Assembly (NCBI GenBank): GCA_902825215.1
Contig: LR782234.1
Coordinates: forward strand, 310,001-374,000
Source: Pseudomonas fluorescens
GTDB lineage: Bacteria; Pseudomonadota; Gammaproteobacteria; Pseudomonadales; Pseudomonadaceae
DNA: 64,000 nucleotides
Direction: 5' to 3'
The position numbers were made by a program, and so were the translations under genes. Of this stretch, positions 26,177-35,409 are shown one piece after another. The notes under the pieces were generated by a model. The model was not told the DNA's origin. It saw nothing but the letters and a program-made list of their open reading frames with translations, and did not search any database. Each line of letters starts with the position of its first letter. The first letter of the stretch is position 1.

Positions 26177-27530
26177 TCACTGGCAGCTCTGTGCTTGCTG
26201 GCAACGCTGCGACTTCGTTCTCCGCTTCGTGATCGACTGTTGTGCTTTCCAGGTGCGCGGCCTCGGCAGGCAGGACTGTCGCGTTCGGTTGCGGTGGTGT
26301 GTAGACGCTGAAGTGCAGGTTCTTGCCATCGGTGTAGCGGACGGCGCTGCCGATCTGCGTGCCGTCCGCGCGAAGCAGCCTATAGTCACTCTGAATCAGA
26401 TAAACCGCCATCGCGCTGTTGCTGGCCACGATAGCCGCGACGTCGATAGGTGCCGGGTTGAGCCATTCGTTCGAGTGCGTTTCACACAGGGTAAAATCAT
26501 TGTTCAACCGCGCCGAAAACATAAAGGGTCGCGACAGGTTGCTTTGCCACTGTGCGCCGAATTCGATCCAGGTGGCGTTGCTGAACATGCGCAGTCTGTT
26601 GTTTTGCTGCAGGCGGGGTGCGACCCAGCGGACAGTCCTGTTGTTGTTTTCCGTGTTGTGGCAATGGCCAACGAGCTGATAATGATCCGTGCGCTGTAGC
26701 AGATACTCAGGTGACTGATCGAGCTGTTGGCGTCGGCTGAGCCTTGGGTCTTTTACGATGAACCATGGCAGTCGAGCGCTGTAAGCAGGTTGCTCGGGCG
26801 TCTGCAGGGTGGGCGGCGTTACGTCGGCAAGGACTGGCGCGGCGGGGCGCGCATTGGCCTCAATCACAATCGGGATACGCAGGGAATGAAGGTTGAAATT
26901 GGCGGGTTTGGAATAACCCTTCACGCCGACGAAGGTGCCTGGTGCCAGATGGATTTCATCCGCAGGCGCCGAAGGTGGAATGGCACTCCATGTGCTGATG
27001 CTTTGCCGGGCTCCACTGCCCTTGTCTGTCCACACCGGTACATTGAGGCCAGAAGCAATCACGAGGTCGGCGCGGACGCAGCGCACAGCATTCAAGGAAG
27101 GCTTTGCGCGACCGTCGGAGCAGACCGAACCGAGCGCTACGTACCCTGGCGGAGGAATGGGTCGCCAGATCGCCCCGTCCTTTTTCGAACCTGAACCTGA
27201 GTCTTGCCAGATCAGTTCGTAGTCGTCAGGCCGGCGCAGCGCGCTGCCTTTTGCGGGATCCGCACTGGGTGCCGCCGCTTCGCAAACCACGGCCACGGCA
27301 TGTCTGTCATTAATGTTGTCATGGTCATCGATTGCCACGTCGCCCAACGGGAAATAACCCGGCAGCACATCGGCCGGTGGCGTGGGCCGCCAGAAGGCCG
27401 CCGGTTTCGCTCGGGAGCCAGCGGTATCCCAGATGCGCAGAAACTCCGTGGTGAAGTTGATCAGCAAGTTGTCATTGCGGATGGGTTGCGTTTGCCTGGT
27501 TGGCAAAGCGGTCGTCTCATGAGTAGGCAT
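26157..27530 (-). CDS. Vps62-related protein (DUF946)
   Basis: A 457-residue protein with no signal peptide. Three repeats of a W..D.GSG pattern followed by W..IPP, P.GY..LG can be seen: WDTAGSRAKPAAFWRPTPP at about residue 35, WQDSGSGSKKDGAIWRPIPP near 110, and WTDKGSGARQSISTWSAIPP near 170. This repeat is typical of the Vps62/DUF946 family, which occurs in fungi, plants and some bacteria. The C-terminal half is beta-rich and unassigned. Bacterial function unknown. AGGAG precedes the ATG. It is monocistronic and overlaps the preceding gene's end. Confidence 0.7.
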   Translation of the reverse strand: MPTHETTALPTRQTQPIRNDNLLINFTTEFLRIWDTAGSRAKPAAFWRPTPPADVLPGYFPLGDVAIDDHDNINDRHAVAVVCEAAAPSADPAKGSALRRPDDYELIWQDSGSGSKKDGAIWRPIPPPGYVALGSVCSDGRAKPSLNAVRCVRADLVIASGLNVPVWTDKGSGARQSISTWSAIPPSAPADEIHLAPGTFVGVKGYSKPANFNLHSLRIPIVIEANARPAAPVLADVTPPTLQTPEQPAYSARLPWFIVKDPRLSRRQQLDQSPEYLLQRTDHYQLVGHCHNTENNNRTVRWVAPRLQQNNRLRMFSNATWIEFGAQWQSNLSRPFMFSARLNNDFTLCETHSNEWLNPAPIDVAAIVASNSAMAVYLIQSDYRLLRADGTQIGSAVRYTDGKNLHFSVYTPPQPNATVLPAEAAHLESTTVDHEAENEVAALPASTELPVTTDSVP

Positions 27531-27646
27531 TGCATCTCCTGATAGTTGAAAGGCGACGCAAGGGCGTCGCGACCTGTTGCAGGTCGCACTATCGGAAACG
27601 GGGACGGTTATCGGGTGGTATTTATGTATTTGCCACGGTCGCAGGT

Positions 27647-28423
27647 TTACCGGTAAACGCCGTCCTTGCCATGGCCGGCCATGGCGCGGTTGCTGCGTAC
27701 GCTGATCATCTGCCGGATATCGATCCAGTCGATGCCCTGCGCCTTCAGTTTCGGCAATTCACGCTCGAGCACCGCGAGGGTTTGCGGATACGGATGGCCG
27801 ATCATCACTGCTGAGCCCTGCTTGTGCGCCAGGCTGATTGCCGTGTGCAACTGCGTGGCGATTGCCGCCTCCGTGCGTTCGTCATCGAGGAATACGTCCC
27901 GCGAGACACTCGCCAGATCGATCTTCTGCGCCTGCTGCGCGGCGACCGTCTGGGCGCTGGTGCGGCTGTCGACGAAGAATTTATGACGGCGCTGCAATTC
28001 ACCCATCAACCACGCCATCGCGGCGGGCTGCGCGGTCATGCGGCTGCCCATGTGGTTGTTGATGCCGGCGGTGAACGGGACTTTCTCGAAGGCGGCGTTC
28101 AGGCGTTTTTCGAGCTCTTCGATCGGCAGTTCCGGGTGCCAGGCATACGGCCCGGTGGCCGGGTCCATCGGCATGTGCAGGATGACGATCTTGCCGGCGC
28201 GGTGGGCCTCGCGGGCAAACTCGGTGGCGTGTGGGGTGTCCGGCATGATCGCGGTGGTCACCGGGCCGGGCAGGGCGAGCACGCGACGGTCCCGGGGCAG
28301 GTTTTGCCCCAGGTCATCGATGATCAGCGTCAGGTAGGCTTTGTGCGGTGTCGGGCTGGCGGGCTCTGCGTGAACAGCACCCGCCAGACAGCACAGCAGA
28401 ACGAACAGAAAACGCAGCGACAT
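27647..28423 (-). CDS. Divergent polysaccharide deacetylase family protein (YibQ-like)
   Basis: A 258-residue protein with a signal peptide (FLFVLLCCLAGAVHA). It has the divergent polysaccharide deacetylase fold: LTLIIDDLGQNLPRD near residue 35, then HMPMDP and GINNHMGSRMT, and SAVMIGHPYPQTL near the end. Its enzymatic activity is unproved in this family. ATG 28423 lies two bases after the ctpA stop; a TTG at 28429 is an alternative. In enterobacteria the homologue also sits next to envC and gpmI, so a role at the cell wall is likely. Confidence 0.85.
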   Translation of the reverse strand: MSLRFLFVLLCCLAGAVHAEPASPTPHKAYLTLIIDDLGQNLPRDRRVLALPGPVTTAIMPDTPHATEFAREAHRAGKIVILHMPMDPATGPYAWHPELPIEELEKRLNAAFEKVPFTAGINNHMGSRMTAQPAAMAWLMGELQRRHKFFVDSRTSAQTVAAQQAQKIDLASVSRDVFLDDERTEAAIATQLHTAISLAHKQGSAVMIGHPYPQTLAVLERELPKLKAQGIDWIDIRQMISVRSNRAMAGHGKDGVYR

Positions 28424-28425
28424 CC

Positions 28426-29745
28426 TCAACGGCCGGACGTGATGCTCAGCCCTTTGAGCAGGCTCAGGGCCTGGGCCAACTGGTAATCGTCATCCTGCGG
28501 CATGGCCTTGGCTTTGCTGCCAGAGCCGGTCGGCTTGTCCGCGCCGCCGTTGCCGTTGCCCAGATGGCCCTGCAGATCGGCTTCCTTGAAGTATTCACTG
28601 TCGGCTTCGTTGGTGATCTTCGCGCGGCGCACTTCGATGTCCGGCACGATGCCCTGCGCCTGGATCGAGCGGCCATTCGGTGTGAAGTACAGCGCGGTGG
28701 TGATCTTCAGTGCGCGGTCGTTGTTCAGCGGCAGCACGGTCTGCACCGAGCCTTTGCCGAAACTGGTGGTGCCCATGACCACAGCGCGTTTCTGATCCTG
28801 CAGGGCGCCGGCGACGATCTCCGATGCCGAGGCACTGCCGCCGTTGATCAGCACGACCATCGGCACTGCTTCGCTTTCGTCCTTGCCGGTAGCCGAGAAG
28901 CGCAGTTCGGAGTTGGCGATGCGGCCCTTGGTGTAAACGATCAGGCCTTTGGTGATGAAGTGATCGACCACTTCCACCGCTGATTGCAGCACACCGCCCG
29001 GGTTGTTGCGCAGGTCGAGAATGATGCCGTTGAGTTTCTTGCCGTTGTCCTTGCGCAGCTTGGCCAGTGCTTTGGAAACTTCGTCGCCGGTCTTGACCTG
29101 GAACTGGGTGATGCGAATGTAGCCGTAGCCCGACTCCAGCAGCTGTGCCTTGACGCTCTTCACCTGAATCACTGCACGCGCCAGGGTCACGTCGAACGGC
29201 GTGCCGCCATCGCGCACCAGGGTGAGGGTGATTTTCTGACCGATTTTGCCGCGCATCTTGTCGACGGCTTCGGTCATGGTCTGGCCGCGTGTCGGCTGGC
29301 CGTTGATCTTGACGATGAAGTCGCCGGCCTGAATACCGGCCTTCGACGCCGGGGTGTCATCGATCGGCGAGACGACCTTGATAAAACCATCCTCGGCGCC
29401 GACTTCGATGCCCAGACCGCCGAATTCACCGCTGGTGCTTTCCTGCAATTCGGTGAAATCTTCCGGGCCCAGATAGGCCGAGTGCGGGTCAAGGTTGCTG
29501 AGCATGCCCTTGATCGCGTTTTCCAGCAGGGTCTTGTCGTCCACAGGTTCGACGTACGCGGCTTTGATCCGGTCCATGACCTCGGCGAAGGTGCGCAGCT
29601 CTTCCAGCGGCAGCGGGGCCTTGGCGGTCGCGGCAGTGCCTGCCGGAGCGACGGTCGGGGCCGGTTGCGCGGCGAACGCCAGAGGCGCGCCGATCACCAG
29701 GGCGATCGTCAGGGCCAGCGAGGTAAGGCGGGACAAATGCAGCAT
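28426..29745 (-). CDS. ctpA: Periplasmic C-terminal processing protease (S41)
   Basis: A 439-residue S41 peptidase. A signal peptide ends near LAFAAQ. The PDZ domain spans about residues 90-180 (GLGIEVGAEDGFIKVVSPIDDTPA in parts). The catalytic serine lies in VLINGGSASASEIVAG and the lysine in GTTSFGKGSVQT. CtpA proteases trim periplasmic proteins, in Pseudomonas including peptidoglycan hydrolases. It lies between envC and the deacetylase gene, so the cluster concerns cell-wall remodelling. Confidence 0.92.
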   Translation of the reverse strand: MLHLSRLTSLALTIALVIGAPLAFAAQPAPTVAPAGTAATAKAPLPLEELRTFAEVMDRIKAAYVEPVDDKTLLENAIKGMLSNLDPHSAYLGPEDFTELQESTSGEFGGLGIEVGAEDGFIKVVSPIDDTPASKAGIQAGDFIVKINGQPTRGQTMTEAVDKMRGKIGQKITLTLVRDGGTPFDVTLARAVIQVKSVKAQLLESGYGYIRITQFQVKTGDEVSKALAKLRKDNGKKLNGIILDLRNNPGGVLQSAVEVVDHFITKGLIVYTKGRIANSELRFSATGKDESEAVPMVVLINGGSASASEIVAGALQDQKRAVVMGTTSFGKGSVQTVLPLNNDRALKITTALYFTPNGRSIQAQGIVPDIEVRRAKITNEADSEYFKEADLQGHLGNGNGGADKPTGSGSKAKAMPQDDDYQLAQALSLLKGLSITSGR

Positions 29746-29776
29746 GTCGAACGAACTCCTGAATTAGGCGGTGCGC

Positions 29777-31063
29777 TTATCCTTGCGCACGACACCATTG
29801 CGCCGGATCACTCGGGTGACCCTGCTGACGAATTGCGAAATACAGCGCGGGTGTGTCCTGGCCGCCACTGTTACCGACAGTGGAGATCGACTCACCCGCT
29901 TTGACCACATCACCCGCCGACTTGAGCAGCGTCTGGTTGTGGCCGTACAGACTCAGAAAACCGTTGCCGTGATCGAGGATCACCAGCAAGCCGGCACCGC
30001 GCAGCCAGTCGGCAAACACCACGCGGCCGCCGTGGACGGCATGCACCTGGCTGCCGGCGGAGGCGCTGATCATCACGCCGTCCCACTTGGTGCGGGCATC
30101 GTCGCCGCGGCTTTCACCGAAGCGTGCGAGTAATCGACCATCAACCGGCCATGGAAGTTTTCCCCGGGTTGCAGCAAAAGGCCCGCCAAACGTCTCGCCG
30201 CTGCTCGATACCAGGGCGCCGGGGGTTGGTCTGGCGGGTTTTCGTGGGGCGTCGCTGTTATCAGCCTGCGCCTCACGCAAGCGCTTTTTTTCCGCTTCCT
30301 GCTGGGCGATCAGCGCTTTCTGTCGCGCTTCTTCTGCCTCACGGGCCTGGCGGGCCAGGGTTTCTTCAATGGTTTTAAGGACTTTAGACAGGTCTGCCTG
30401 ATCCTGCTCGCGGGCGGCGAGTTTCTGGTCGCGCGCTTTCACATCGTCATTGAGCCTGGCGAGCACCTGCTGGCGCTCCTTGCGCACTTTCTCGAGTGCT
30501 TCGCGCTGGGTGTCGAGATCGCTTTTCTGTACCAGCAACTGCGCCTGCTGCAGGCCGATGTCTTTTTCGACATTGGCCAGTTGGCGCAGGGTTTCGTTGA
30601 AGTTCTTCAGCTGTTCCAGGCGAGCCTGGCTCAGGTAGTCGTAATAGGTCAGGGTGCGGGCGAATTTCTCGGGGTTCTGCTGGTTGAGCAGCAGCTTGAG
30701 GTATTCCTGCCGGCCGTTCTGATAGGCCGCTCGGGCCTGAATGGCGATCAGTCGCTGCTGTTCAGTGCGCGCGCTCTGGAGTTTTTTTTTCTCTGCATCG
30801 AGCCGCTGCAGCTCGGATTCGCTTTTCTGCAGCTCTTTCTGCAGGGCGTCGACCTGCTTCTGCAGCTTGCCCATCTCGGTTTCGGTGCCCTTGAGCTCTT
30901 TCTGCACGCCGGATTTTTCTTCCTGCAGCTTGCCGAGGAGCTTTTTCAGCTCGGCGATATCCTGACGCGTGGCGTCCAACTGCTGTTGGGTTTGCGCGCG
31001 CTCGTCGGCGAAGGCCGGCTGGAGCAGACAGGTCAGAGCAAGGGCGATCAGGACGCGAAGCAT
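29777..31063 (-). CDS. envC: Murein hydrolase activator EnvC
   Basis: A 428-residue periplasmic protein. It has a signal peptide (LIALALTCLLQPAFA), a long coiled coil (residues 20-270, rich in Gln, Lys, Glu), and a LytM domain at the C-terminus. The LytM domain is degenerate: the catalytic HxGxD and HLHF zinc ligands are replaced (KWDGVMI; ALYFAIRQQG), as in EnvC, which activates amidases rather than cutting peptidoglycan. The ATG at 31063 starts the signal peptide; further upstream codons are non-homologous. Confidence 0.92.
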   Translation of the reverse strand: MLRVLIALALTCLLQPAFADERAQTQQQLDATRQDIAELKKLLGKLQEEKSGVQKELKGTETEMGKLQKQVDALQKELQKSESELQRLDAEKKKLQSARTEQQRLIAIQARAAYQNGRQEYLKLLLNQQNPEKFARTLTYYDYLSQARLEQLKNFNETLRQLANVEKDIGLQQAQLLVQKSDLDTQREALEKVRKERQQVLARLNDDVKARDQKLAAREQDQADLSKVLKTIEETLARQAREAEEARQKALIAQQEAEKKRLREAQADNSDAPRKPARPTPGALVSSSGETFGGPFAATRGKLPWPVDGRLLARFGESRGDDARTKWDGVMISASAGSQVHAVHGGRVVFADWLRGAGLLVILDHGNGFLSLYGHNQTLLKSAGDVVKAGESISTVGNSGGQDTPALYFAIRQQGHPSDPAQWCRAQG

Positions 31064-31198
31064 AGGGGCGGGCGGCACCAGGGTAAGGGACGGCCTAGTA
31101 TGCCCGCCCGAGGCTGCAAAAAAAACGCCCAATTGGGGCTGTGTGATAACTGGCTGGAGATACAGCTGAAAATAATCTTCGAAACCAGCATAACCCAC

Positions 31199-31289
31199 TG
31201 TGGGAGCTGGCTTGCCAGCGATGGCGGCTGCACATTCAACATAAATGTTGGCTGTCAGATTGCTATCGCTGGCAAGCCAGCTCCCACAG
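31199..31289. repeat. REP doublet, GTGGGAGC outward
   Basis: TGTGGGAGCTGGCTTGCCAG at the left and its inverse, CTGGCAAGCCAGCTCCCACA, at the right, about 90 bases in all. This is the REPIN layout of the P. fluorescens group. It lies between envC and gpmI and may also end transcription. Confidence 0.9.
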
Positions 31290-31317
31290 GGTTTTTGCGG
31301 TGTTTTCCGGATTCGGA

Positions 31318-32847
31318 TCAGACCAGGATCGAAGTCCCGGTCATTTCCGCCGGTTTTTCCAGGCCCAGCAGTTTCAGCATGGTCGGTGCCACGTCCGCCA
31401 GTACGCCACCCTCTCGCACCTTGAGATCGCGCTTGCCGACGTAAATGAACGGCACCGGCTCGGTGGTGTGTGCGGTATGCGCCTGGCCGGTGGATTCGTC
31501 GGCCATCTGCTCGACGTTGCCGTGGTCAGCCGTGATCAATGCTTCGCCGCCGACTTTTTCCAGCGCTTCAACGATGCGCCCGACGCAAGTGTCGAGACAC
31601 TCGACGGCTTTGACCGCCGCGTCGAACACGCCGCTGTGGCCGACCATGTCGCCGTTGGCGTAGTTGACCACGATCACGTCGTAGCGCTGGTTTTCGATGG
31701 CATCGACGATGCGGTCGGTCACCTCGGGTGCGCTCATTTCTGGCTGCAAGTCATAGGTAGCGACTTTCGGCGACGGGATCAGGATGCGCTCTTCGCCCGG
31801 GAACGGTTCTTCACGACCGCCAGAGAAGAAGAAGGTCACATGGGCGTACTTCTCGGTTTCAGCGATGCGCAACTGAGTCTTGCCGTTTTTCGCCAGATAA
31901 TCACCCAGGACGTTTTCCAGGCTGCCAGCGGCGAAGGCCGACGGTGCAGGAATGCTCGCCGCGTATTGGGTGAGCATGACGAAACCGGCCAGTTTCGGCT
32001 GGCGGGCGCGTTCGAATTCCTTGAAATCGTCCTCGACGAACACGCGAGTCAGCTCGCGGGCGCGGTCGGCACGGAAGTTCATGAACACCACGGCGTCGCC
32101 GTCTTCGACTTTCACCGGTTCACCGATGGTCGTGGCTTTGACGAATTCGTCGCTCTCGCCGCGCGCATAGGCGGCTTCAAGACCTTCCTGAGCGGTGGCG
32201 GCGTGGAATTCGCTGTTGCCGTCGACGATCAGGTTGTAGGCCTGGGCGACACGATCCCAACGGTTGTCACGGTCCATGGCGAAATAACGGCCGATGATGC
32301 TGGCGATGCGGCCCTTGCCGAGTGCCTGGAAAGTCGCGTCGAGCAGTTCGATCGACGAGGCAGCGCTTTTCGGTGGCGTGTCACGGCCGTCGAGGAAAGC
32401 GTGCAGGTAGATTTTTTCCGCGCCGCGCTTGAACGCCAGTTCAGCCATGGCGATCAGGTGATCCTGGTGGCTGTGCACGCCGCCATCGGACAGCAGGCCC
32501 ATGAAATGCACGGCCTTGCCCGCAGCCACGGCTTTATCCACTGCGGCGCAGATGGTCGGGTTCTCGAAGAACTCGCCGTCGCGGATCGCTTTGGTCACGC
32601 GGGTGAAGTCCTGATACACCACGCGCCCGGCGCCCAGATTCATGTGGCCGACTTCGGAGTTGCCCATCTGCCCGTCCGGCAGACCGACGTCCATGCCGCT
32701 GCCCGAGATCAAGCCGTTCGGCACCGTGGCCCAGAGGCGATCAAGAACAGGCTTTTTCGCCGCGAACACGGCGTTCGATTCGGGGCTGTCGCTGTGACCG
32801 AAGCCGTCGAGAATCATCAGGACCAAAGGTTTAGGCGTAGTCGTCAT
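31318..32847 (-). CDS. gpmI: 2,3-bisphosphoglycerate-independent phosphoglycerate mutase
   Basis: A 509-residue Mn-dependent enzyme that interconverts 3- and 2-phosphoglycerate in glycolysis. The metal-binding Asp is in [10 protein letters not shown], and the catalytic Ser in [17 protein letters not shown]. The C-terminal metal site is in [10 protein letters not shown] and [11 protein letters not shown] 32847 is preferred; GTG 32856 is an alternative. It is divergent from yibN and upstream of envC, as in E. coli, where gpmM, envC and yibQ are neighbours. Confidence 0.95.
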   Translation of the reverse strand: MTTTPKPLVLMILDGFGHSDSPESNAVFAAKKPVLDRLWATVPNGLISGSGMDVGLPDGQMGNSEVGHMNLGAGRVVYQDFTRVTKAIRDGEFFENPTICAAVDKAVAAGKAVHFMGLLSDGGVHSHQDHLIAMAELAFKRGAEKIYLHAFLDGRDTPPKSAASSIELLDATFQALGKGRIASIIGRYFAMDRDNRWDRVAQAYNLIVDGNSEFHAATAQEGLEAAYARGESDEFVKATTIGEPVKVEDGDAVVFMNFRADRARELTRVFVEDDFKEFERARQPKLAGFVMLTQYAASIPAPSAFAAGSLENVLGDYLAKNGKTQLRIAETEKYAHVTFFFSGGREEPFPGEERILIPSPKVATYDLQPEMSAPEVTDRIVDAIENQRYDVIVVNYANGDMVGHSGVFDAAVKAVECLDTCVGRIVEALEKVGGEALITADHGNVEQMADESTGQAHTAHTTEPVPFIYVGKRDLKVREGGVLADVAPTMLKLLGLEKPAEMTGTSILV

Positions 32848-32999
32848 GGAATCCACTCGTGGCTAATAAAGAAGAGGCGATGCAAAACGGAGTTGGAGTT
32901 TAAAGCGAAGTTCCGACCGCGTCACCGCCGGACGGGGTTTGGCCGACCATAGTGGCTGTGTATACTGGCCGACATTTTAACGCCCTGGAACCTCCTTCG

Positions 33000-33413
33000 A
33001 TGGTTGCTCACCTGATTGAATTTGCCACTAACCACTACATTCTTGTCGGTATCTTCGTCGTATTGCTGGCGCTGTTGCTGGCGCACACGATGCAGGGCGG
33101 CGGTAAAAGCCTGAGCACCGGCGAGCTGACCGCGCTGGTCAACAAAGATGCAGGCGTGGTGGTAGACATCCGTCCGGCCAAGGATTTTGCTGCTGGCCAC
33201 ATCGTTGGCGCGGTGAACATTCCCCAGGACAAACTGGCCGCCCGTGCCGGCGAGCTGGAAAAACACAAGGCCAAGACCATCATTCTGGTCGATGCCCTTG
33301 GTCAGACTGCTGGCACTCATGCCCGTGAGCTGATGAAATCCGGCTTCACCGCCGCCAAGCTGTCCGGCGGGATTTCCAGCTGGAAAGGCGACAACCTGCC
33401 ACTGGTGAAATGA
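33000..33413 (+). CDS. yibN: Membrane-anchored rhodanese-like protein YibN
   Basis: A 137-residue protein. One N-terminal membrane segment (YILVGIFVVLLALLLAH) is followed by a rhodanese domain (VVVDIRPAKDFAAGHIVGAVNIP). The usual catalytic cysteine loop reads LVDALGQTAGTHA, with no cysteine, so it is a rhodanese-fold protein without sulfurtransferase activity at that site. TATACT at 32961-32966 is a probable -10. It heads the conserved yibN-grxC-secB cluster. Confidence 0.9.
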   Translation: MVAHLIEFATNHYILVGIFVVLLALLLAHTMQGGGKSLSTGELTALVNKDAGVVVDIRPAKDFAAGHIVGAVNIPQDKLAARAGELEKHKAKTIILVDALGQTAGTHARELMKSGFTAAKLSGGISSWKGDNLPLVK

Positions 33414-33414
33414 T

Positions 33415-33669
33415 ATGAGCCACGTCGTCGTCTACTCCAGCGATTACTGCCCTTACTGCTCGCGCGCCAAGCACCTGCTCGCCAGCAAAGGCGTGGCCTT
33501 CGAAGAGATCAGGGTCGATGGCAAGCCGCAGCTGCGCGCCGAAATGACCAAAAAGGCCGGACGCACGTCCGTACCGCAGATATGGATCGGCAGCACGCAC
33601 ATTGGCGGTTGTGATGATTTATATGCTCTGGAGCGCGCGGGTAAACTCGACGCGCTGCTCAAGGGCTGA
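33415..33669 (+). CDS. grxC: Glutaredoxin 3
   Basis: An 84-residue dithiol glutaredoxin. The redox motif CPYCSRAK is at residues 11-18, followed by TSVPQIWIGSTHIGGCDDL, which holds the cis-Pro and glutathione-binding residues. It reduces protein disulfides and ribonucleotide reductase through glutathione. It starts one base after the yibN stop. Confidence 0.96.
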   Translation: MSHVVVYSSDYCPYCSRAKHLLASKGVAFEEIRVDGKPQLRAEMTKKAGRTSVPQIWIGSTHIGGCDDLYALERAGKLDALLKG

Positions 33670-33726
33670 ACGGCTGCACCCACGTACAGCACTCCCTAAA
33701 AGACCCAAGATCGATAAGGATCTGAG

Positions 33727-34212
33727 ATGACTGACCAACAGAACACTGCAGCCAGCGAAGAAGAAACCGCACCGCAATTCTCCTTGCAGCGCATCTATGT
33801 ACGCGACCTGTCCTTCGAAGCCCCGAAAAGCCCGGCGATCTTCCGCCAGCAGTGGGACCCGGCGGTCGCGCTGGATCTGAACACTCGCCAGAAGGCGCTG
33901 GAAGGCGATTTCTTCGAAGTCGTGCTGACCCTGTCCGTAACCGTGAAAAACGGTGAGGAAGTGGCCTTCATCGCTGAAGTGCAGCAGGCCGGTATCTTCC
34001 TGATCAAGAACCTCGACGCCGCTTCGATGAGTCACACCCTGGGTGCGTTCTGCCCGAACATCCTGTTCCCGTACGCGCGTGAAACCCTGGACAGCCTGGT
34101 GACCCGTGGTTCGTTCCCGGCACTGATGCTGGCTCCGGTGAACTTCGATGCTCTGTACGCGCAAGAGCTGCAGCGCATGCAGGAAAGCGGCGAGACGCCA
34201 ACCGTTCAATAA
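33727..34212 (+). CDS. secB: Protein-export chaperone SecB
   Basis: A 161-residue cytoplasmic chaperone that keeps precursors unfolded and delivers them to SecA. The [19 protein letters not shown] opening and the groove segments [19 protein letters not shown] and [20 protein letters not shown] (last one in parts) are typical, with an acidic N-terminus. It is the last gene of yibN-grxC-secB; a REP doublet follows. Confidence 0.97.
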   Translation: MTDQQNTAASEEETAPQFSLQRIYVRDLSFEAPKSPAIFRQQWDPAVALDLNTRQKALEGDFFEVVLTLSVTVKNGEEVAFIAEVQQAGIFLIKNLDAASMSHTLGAFCPNILFPYARETLDSLVTRGSFPALMLAPVNFDALYAQELQRMQESGETPTVQ

Positions 34213-34229
34213 CGGTTCAGCTTGTCCCC

Positions 34230-34320
34230 ATGTGGGAGCGAGCCTGCTCGCGAAAGCGGTTGGTCAGACGCAGTAATGTCGCCTGACACTCCGTAATCGC
34301 GAGCAGGCTCGCTCCCACAT
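34230..34320. repeat. REP doublet, GTGGGAGCGAGC type
   Basis: ATGTGGGAGCGAGCCTGCTC and its exact inverse GAGCAGGCTCGCTCCCACAT lie 91 bases apart end to end, with a loop region between. It lies between secB and the convergent trmL gene, where it may act as a terminator. Confidence 0.9.
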
Positions 34321-34333
34321 TTGTTTTGTGGTG

Positions 34334-34789
34334 TTACTTGAAGTCGTTCTGGCGCCAGGCTTCGTACACGGCGACCGCGACGGTGTTGGACAGATTCAGG
34401 CTGCGGCAGCCTTCGCGCATCGGCAGGCGCAGGCGCTGTTCCGACGGCAATGCGTCGAGGACTTCCGGCGGCAAGCCACGGCTTTCCGGGCCGAAGATAA
34501 ACGCATCGCCCGGCACGAACGCCGCGTCGTGAAACGGCCGCGAGCCCTTGGTGGTAAAGGCGAACAAGCGCGGATTGCCGAGGCTTTCCAGACAAGTGGC
34601 GAGGTCCGCATGGCGCTGCAGCGTGGCATATTCGTGGTAGTCGAGTCCGGCGCGACGCAGGCGCTTGTCGTCCATCTCGAAGCCCAGCGGTTCGATCAAA
34701 TGCAGGTGGCAGCCGCTGTTGGCGCACAGCCTGATAACGTTGCCGGTATTCGGCGGAATTTCTGGTTGAAAAAGGATGACGTGAAACAT
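34334..34789 (-). CDS. trmL: tRNA (cytidine(34)-2'-O)-methyltransferase TrmL
   Basis: A 151-residue SPOUT-class enzyme that methylates the wobble ribose of tRNA-Leu. The N-terminal strand FHVILFQPEIPPNTGNVIRL, in parts, is family-typical, and the knot includes DAFIFGPESRGLP, LRLPMREGCRSLNLSNTVAVA (split here as LRLPMREGCRS and LNLSNTVAVA). The start ATG (34787-34789) overlaps the start codon of the divergent gene. Confidence 0.94.
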   Translation of the reverse strand: MFHVILFQPEIPPNTGNVIRLCANSGCHLHLIEPLGFEMDDKRLRRAGLDYHEYATLQRHADLATCLESLGNPRLFAFTTKGSRPFHDAAFVPGDAFIFGPESRGLPPEVLDALPSEQRLRLPMREGCRSLNLSNTVAVAVYEAWRQNDFK

Positions 34790-35228
34790 GCACGGCTCCG
34801 AAGGTAAAGATGAGCGGCATTCTACGCCGCCTGTGGACAACCGTTCGAAACTATTCCCGCGGGTGATCGGCTCATTGGCGATTGTCGGCCTGATGGTCGG
34901 CTTGATGATCGGTCGCCTGACCACGCCGGACCCCAGCGAGTTGCAGCAGGTCGAGGTCACCGATGGCGGCCTGGTGGTGTGGTTCAACAACGAACCGAAG
35001 CTGCACGGCGAGATCATCGACGGTAGCGTGGCGCTGCTGTTTCAGGCTGTAGGCCCCTCGCAAAAAGGCCAGCTCAAGCTCAATGGCCGGGACGTCAACT
35101 GGCGCACCCGCAAGAGCGATGGTGGTTTGCTGCTGACTGTGCTGGCGGCACGGCCGCTGAAAGGCGAGTGGGTCGGCAGCGAAGTCGACGACCGCTGGCG
35201 GCTGGAGATCCGCTTGAGCGAGCCCTAG
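34788..35228 (+). CDS. Hypothetical protein with N-terminal membrane anchor
   Basis: A 146-residue protein. A short cytoplasmic head (MHGSEGKDERHSTPPVDNRSK) precedes one membrane helix (VIGSLAIVGLMVGLMIG) and a beta-rich periplasmic domain (VEVTDGGLVVWFNNEP, LLFQAVG, LKLNGRDVNWRTRK). No family is recognised. Its ATG shares bases with the trmL start in a CATG, so the genes are divergent and overlapping by two bases. A ribosome site is weak (AAGGA, 12 bases away). Confidence 0.6.
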   Translation: MHGSEGKDERHSTPPVDNRSKLFPRVIGSLAIVGLMVGLMIGRLTTPDPSELQQVEVTDGGLVVWFNNEPKLHGEIIDGSVALLFQAVGPSQKGQLKLNGRDVNWRTRKSDGGLLLTVLAARPLKGEWVGSEVDDRWRLEIRLSEP

Positions 35229-35345
35229 CGAATGACCTTTTCTCGGTGTTCACTCCGACGCCTTATGGCGTCATTTCCCACTGCAAGCGTCTCACTTTCC
35301 CGTCTCCAACGAACACCGGCTCGCGCTATTGTTCACGCTTTCAAA

Positions 35346-35403
35346 CGGCAGGATGCCGAAACCTTCGCCTCTCGCATGAACGCAGAGCGACTTTTCAAGG
35401 AAG
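35346..35403 (+). promoter_or_regulatory. Leader of the first LRR gene with two GGA motifs
   Basis: CGGCAGGATGCCG at 35346-35358 can fold with GGA in the loop, and CAAGGAAG at 35396-35403 forms the ribosome site, 7 bases before ATG. Both resemble RsmA/RsmE (CsrA) binding sites (consensus CANGGAYG); the second has one mismatch. The leader of the next gene has the same layout. Bases 35229-35345 show nothing else. Confidence 0.45.
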
Positions 35404-35409
35404 AAAAAT

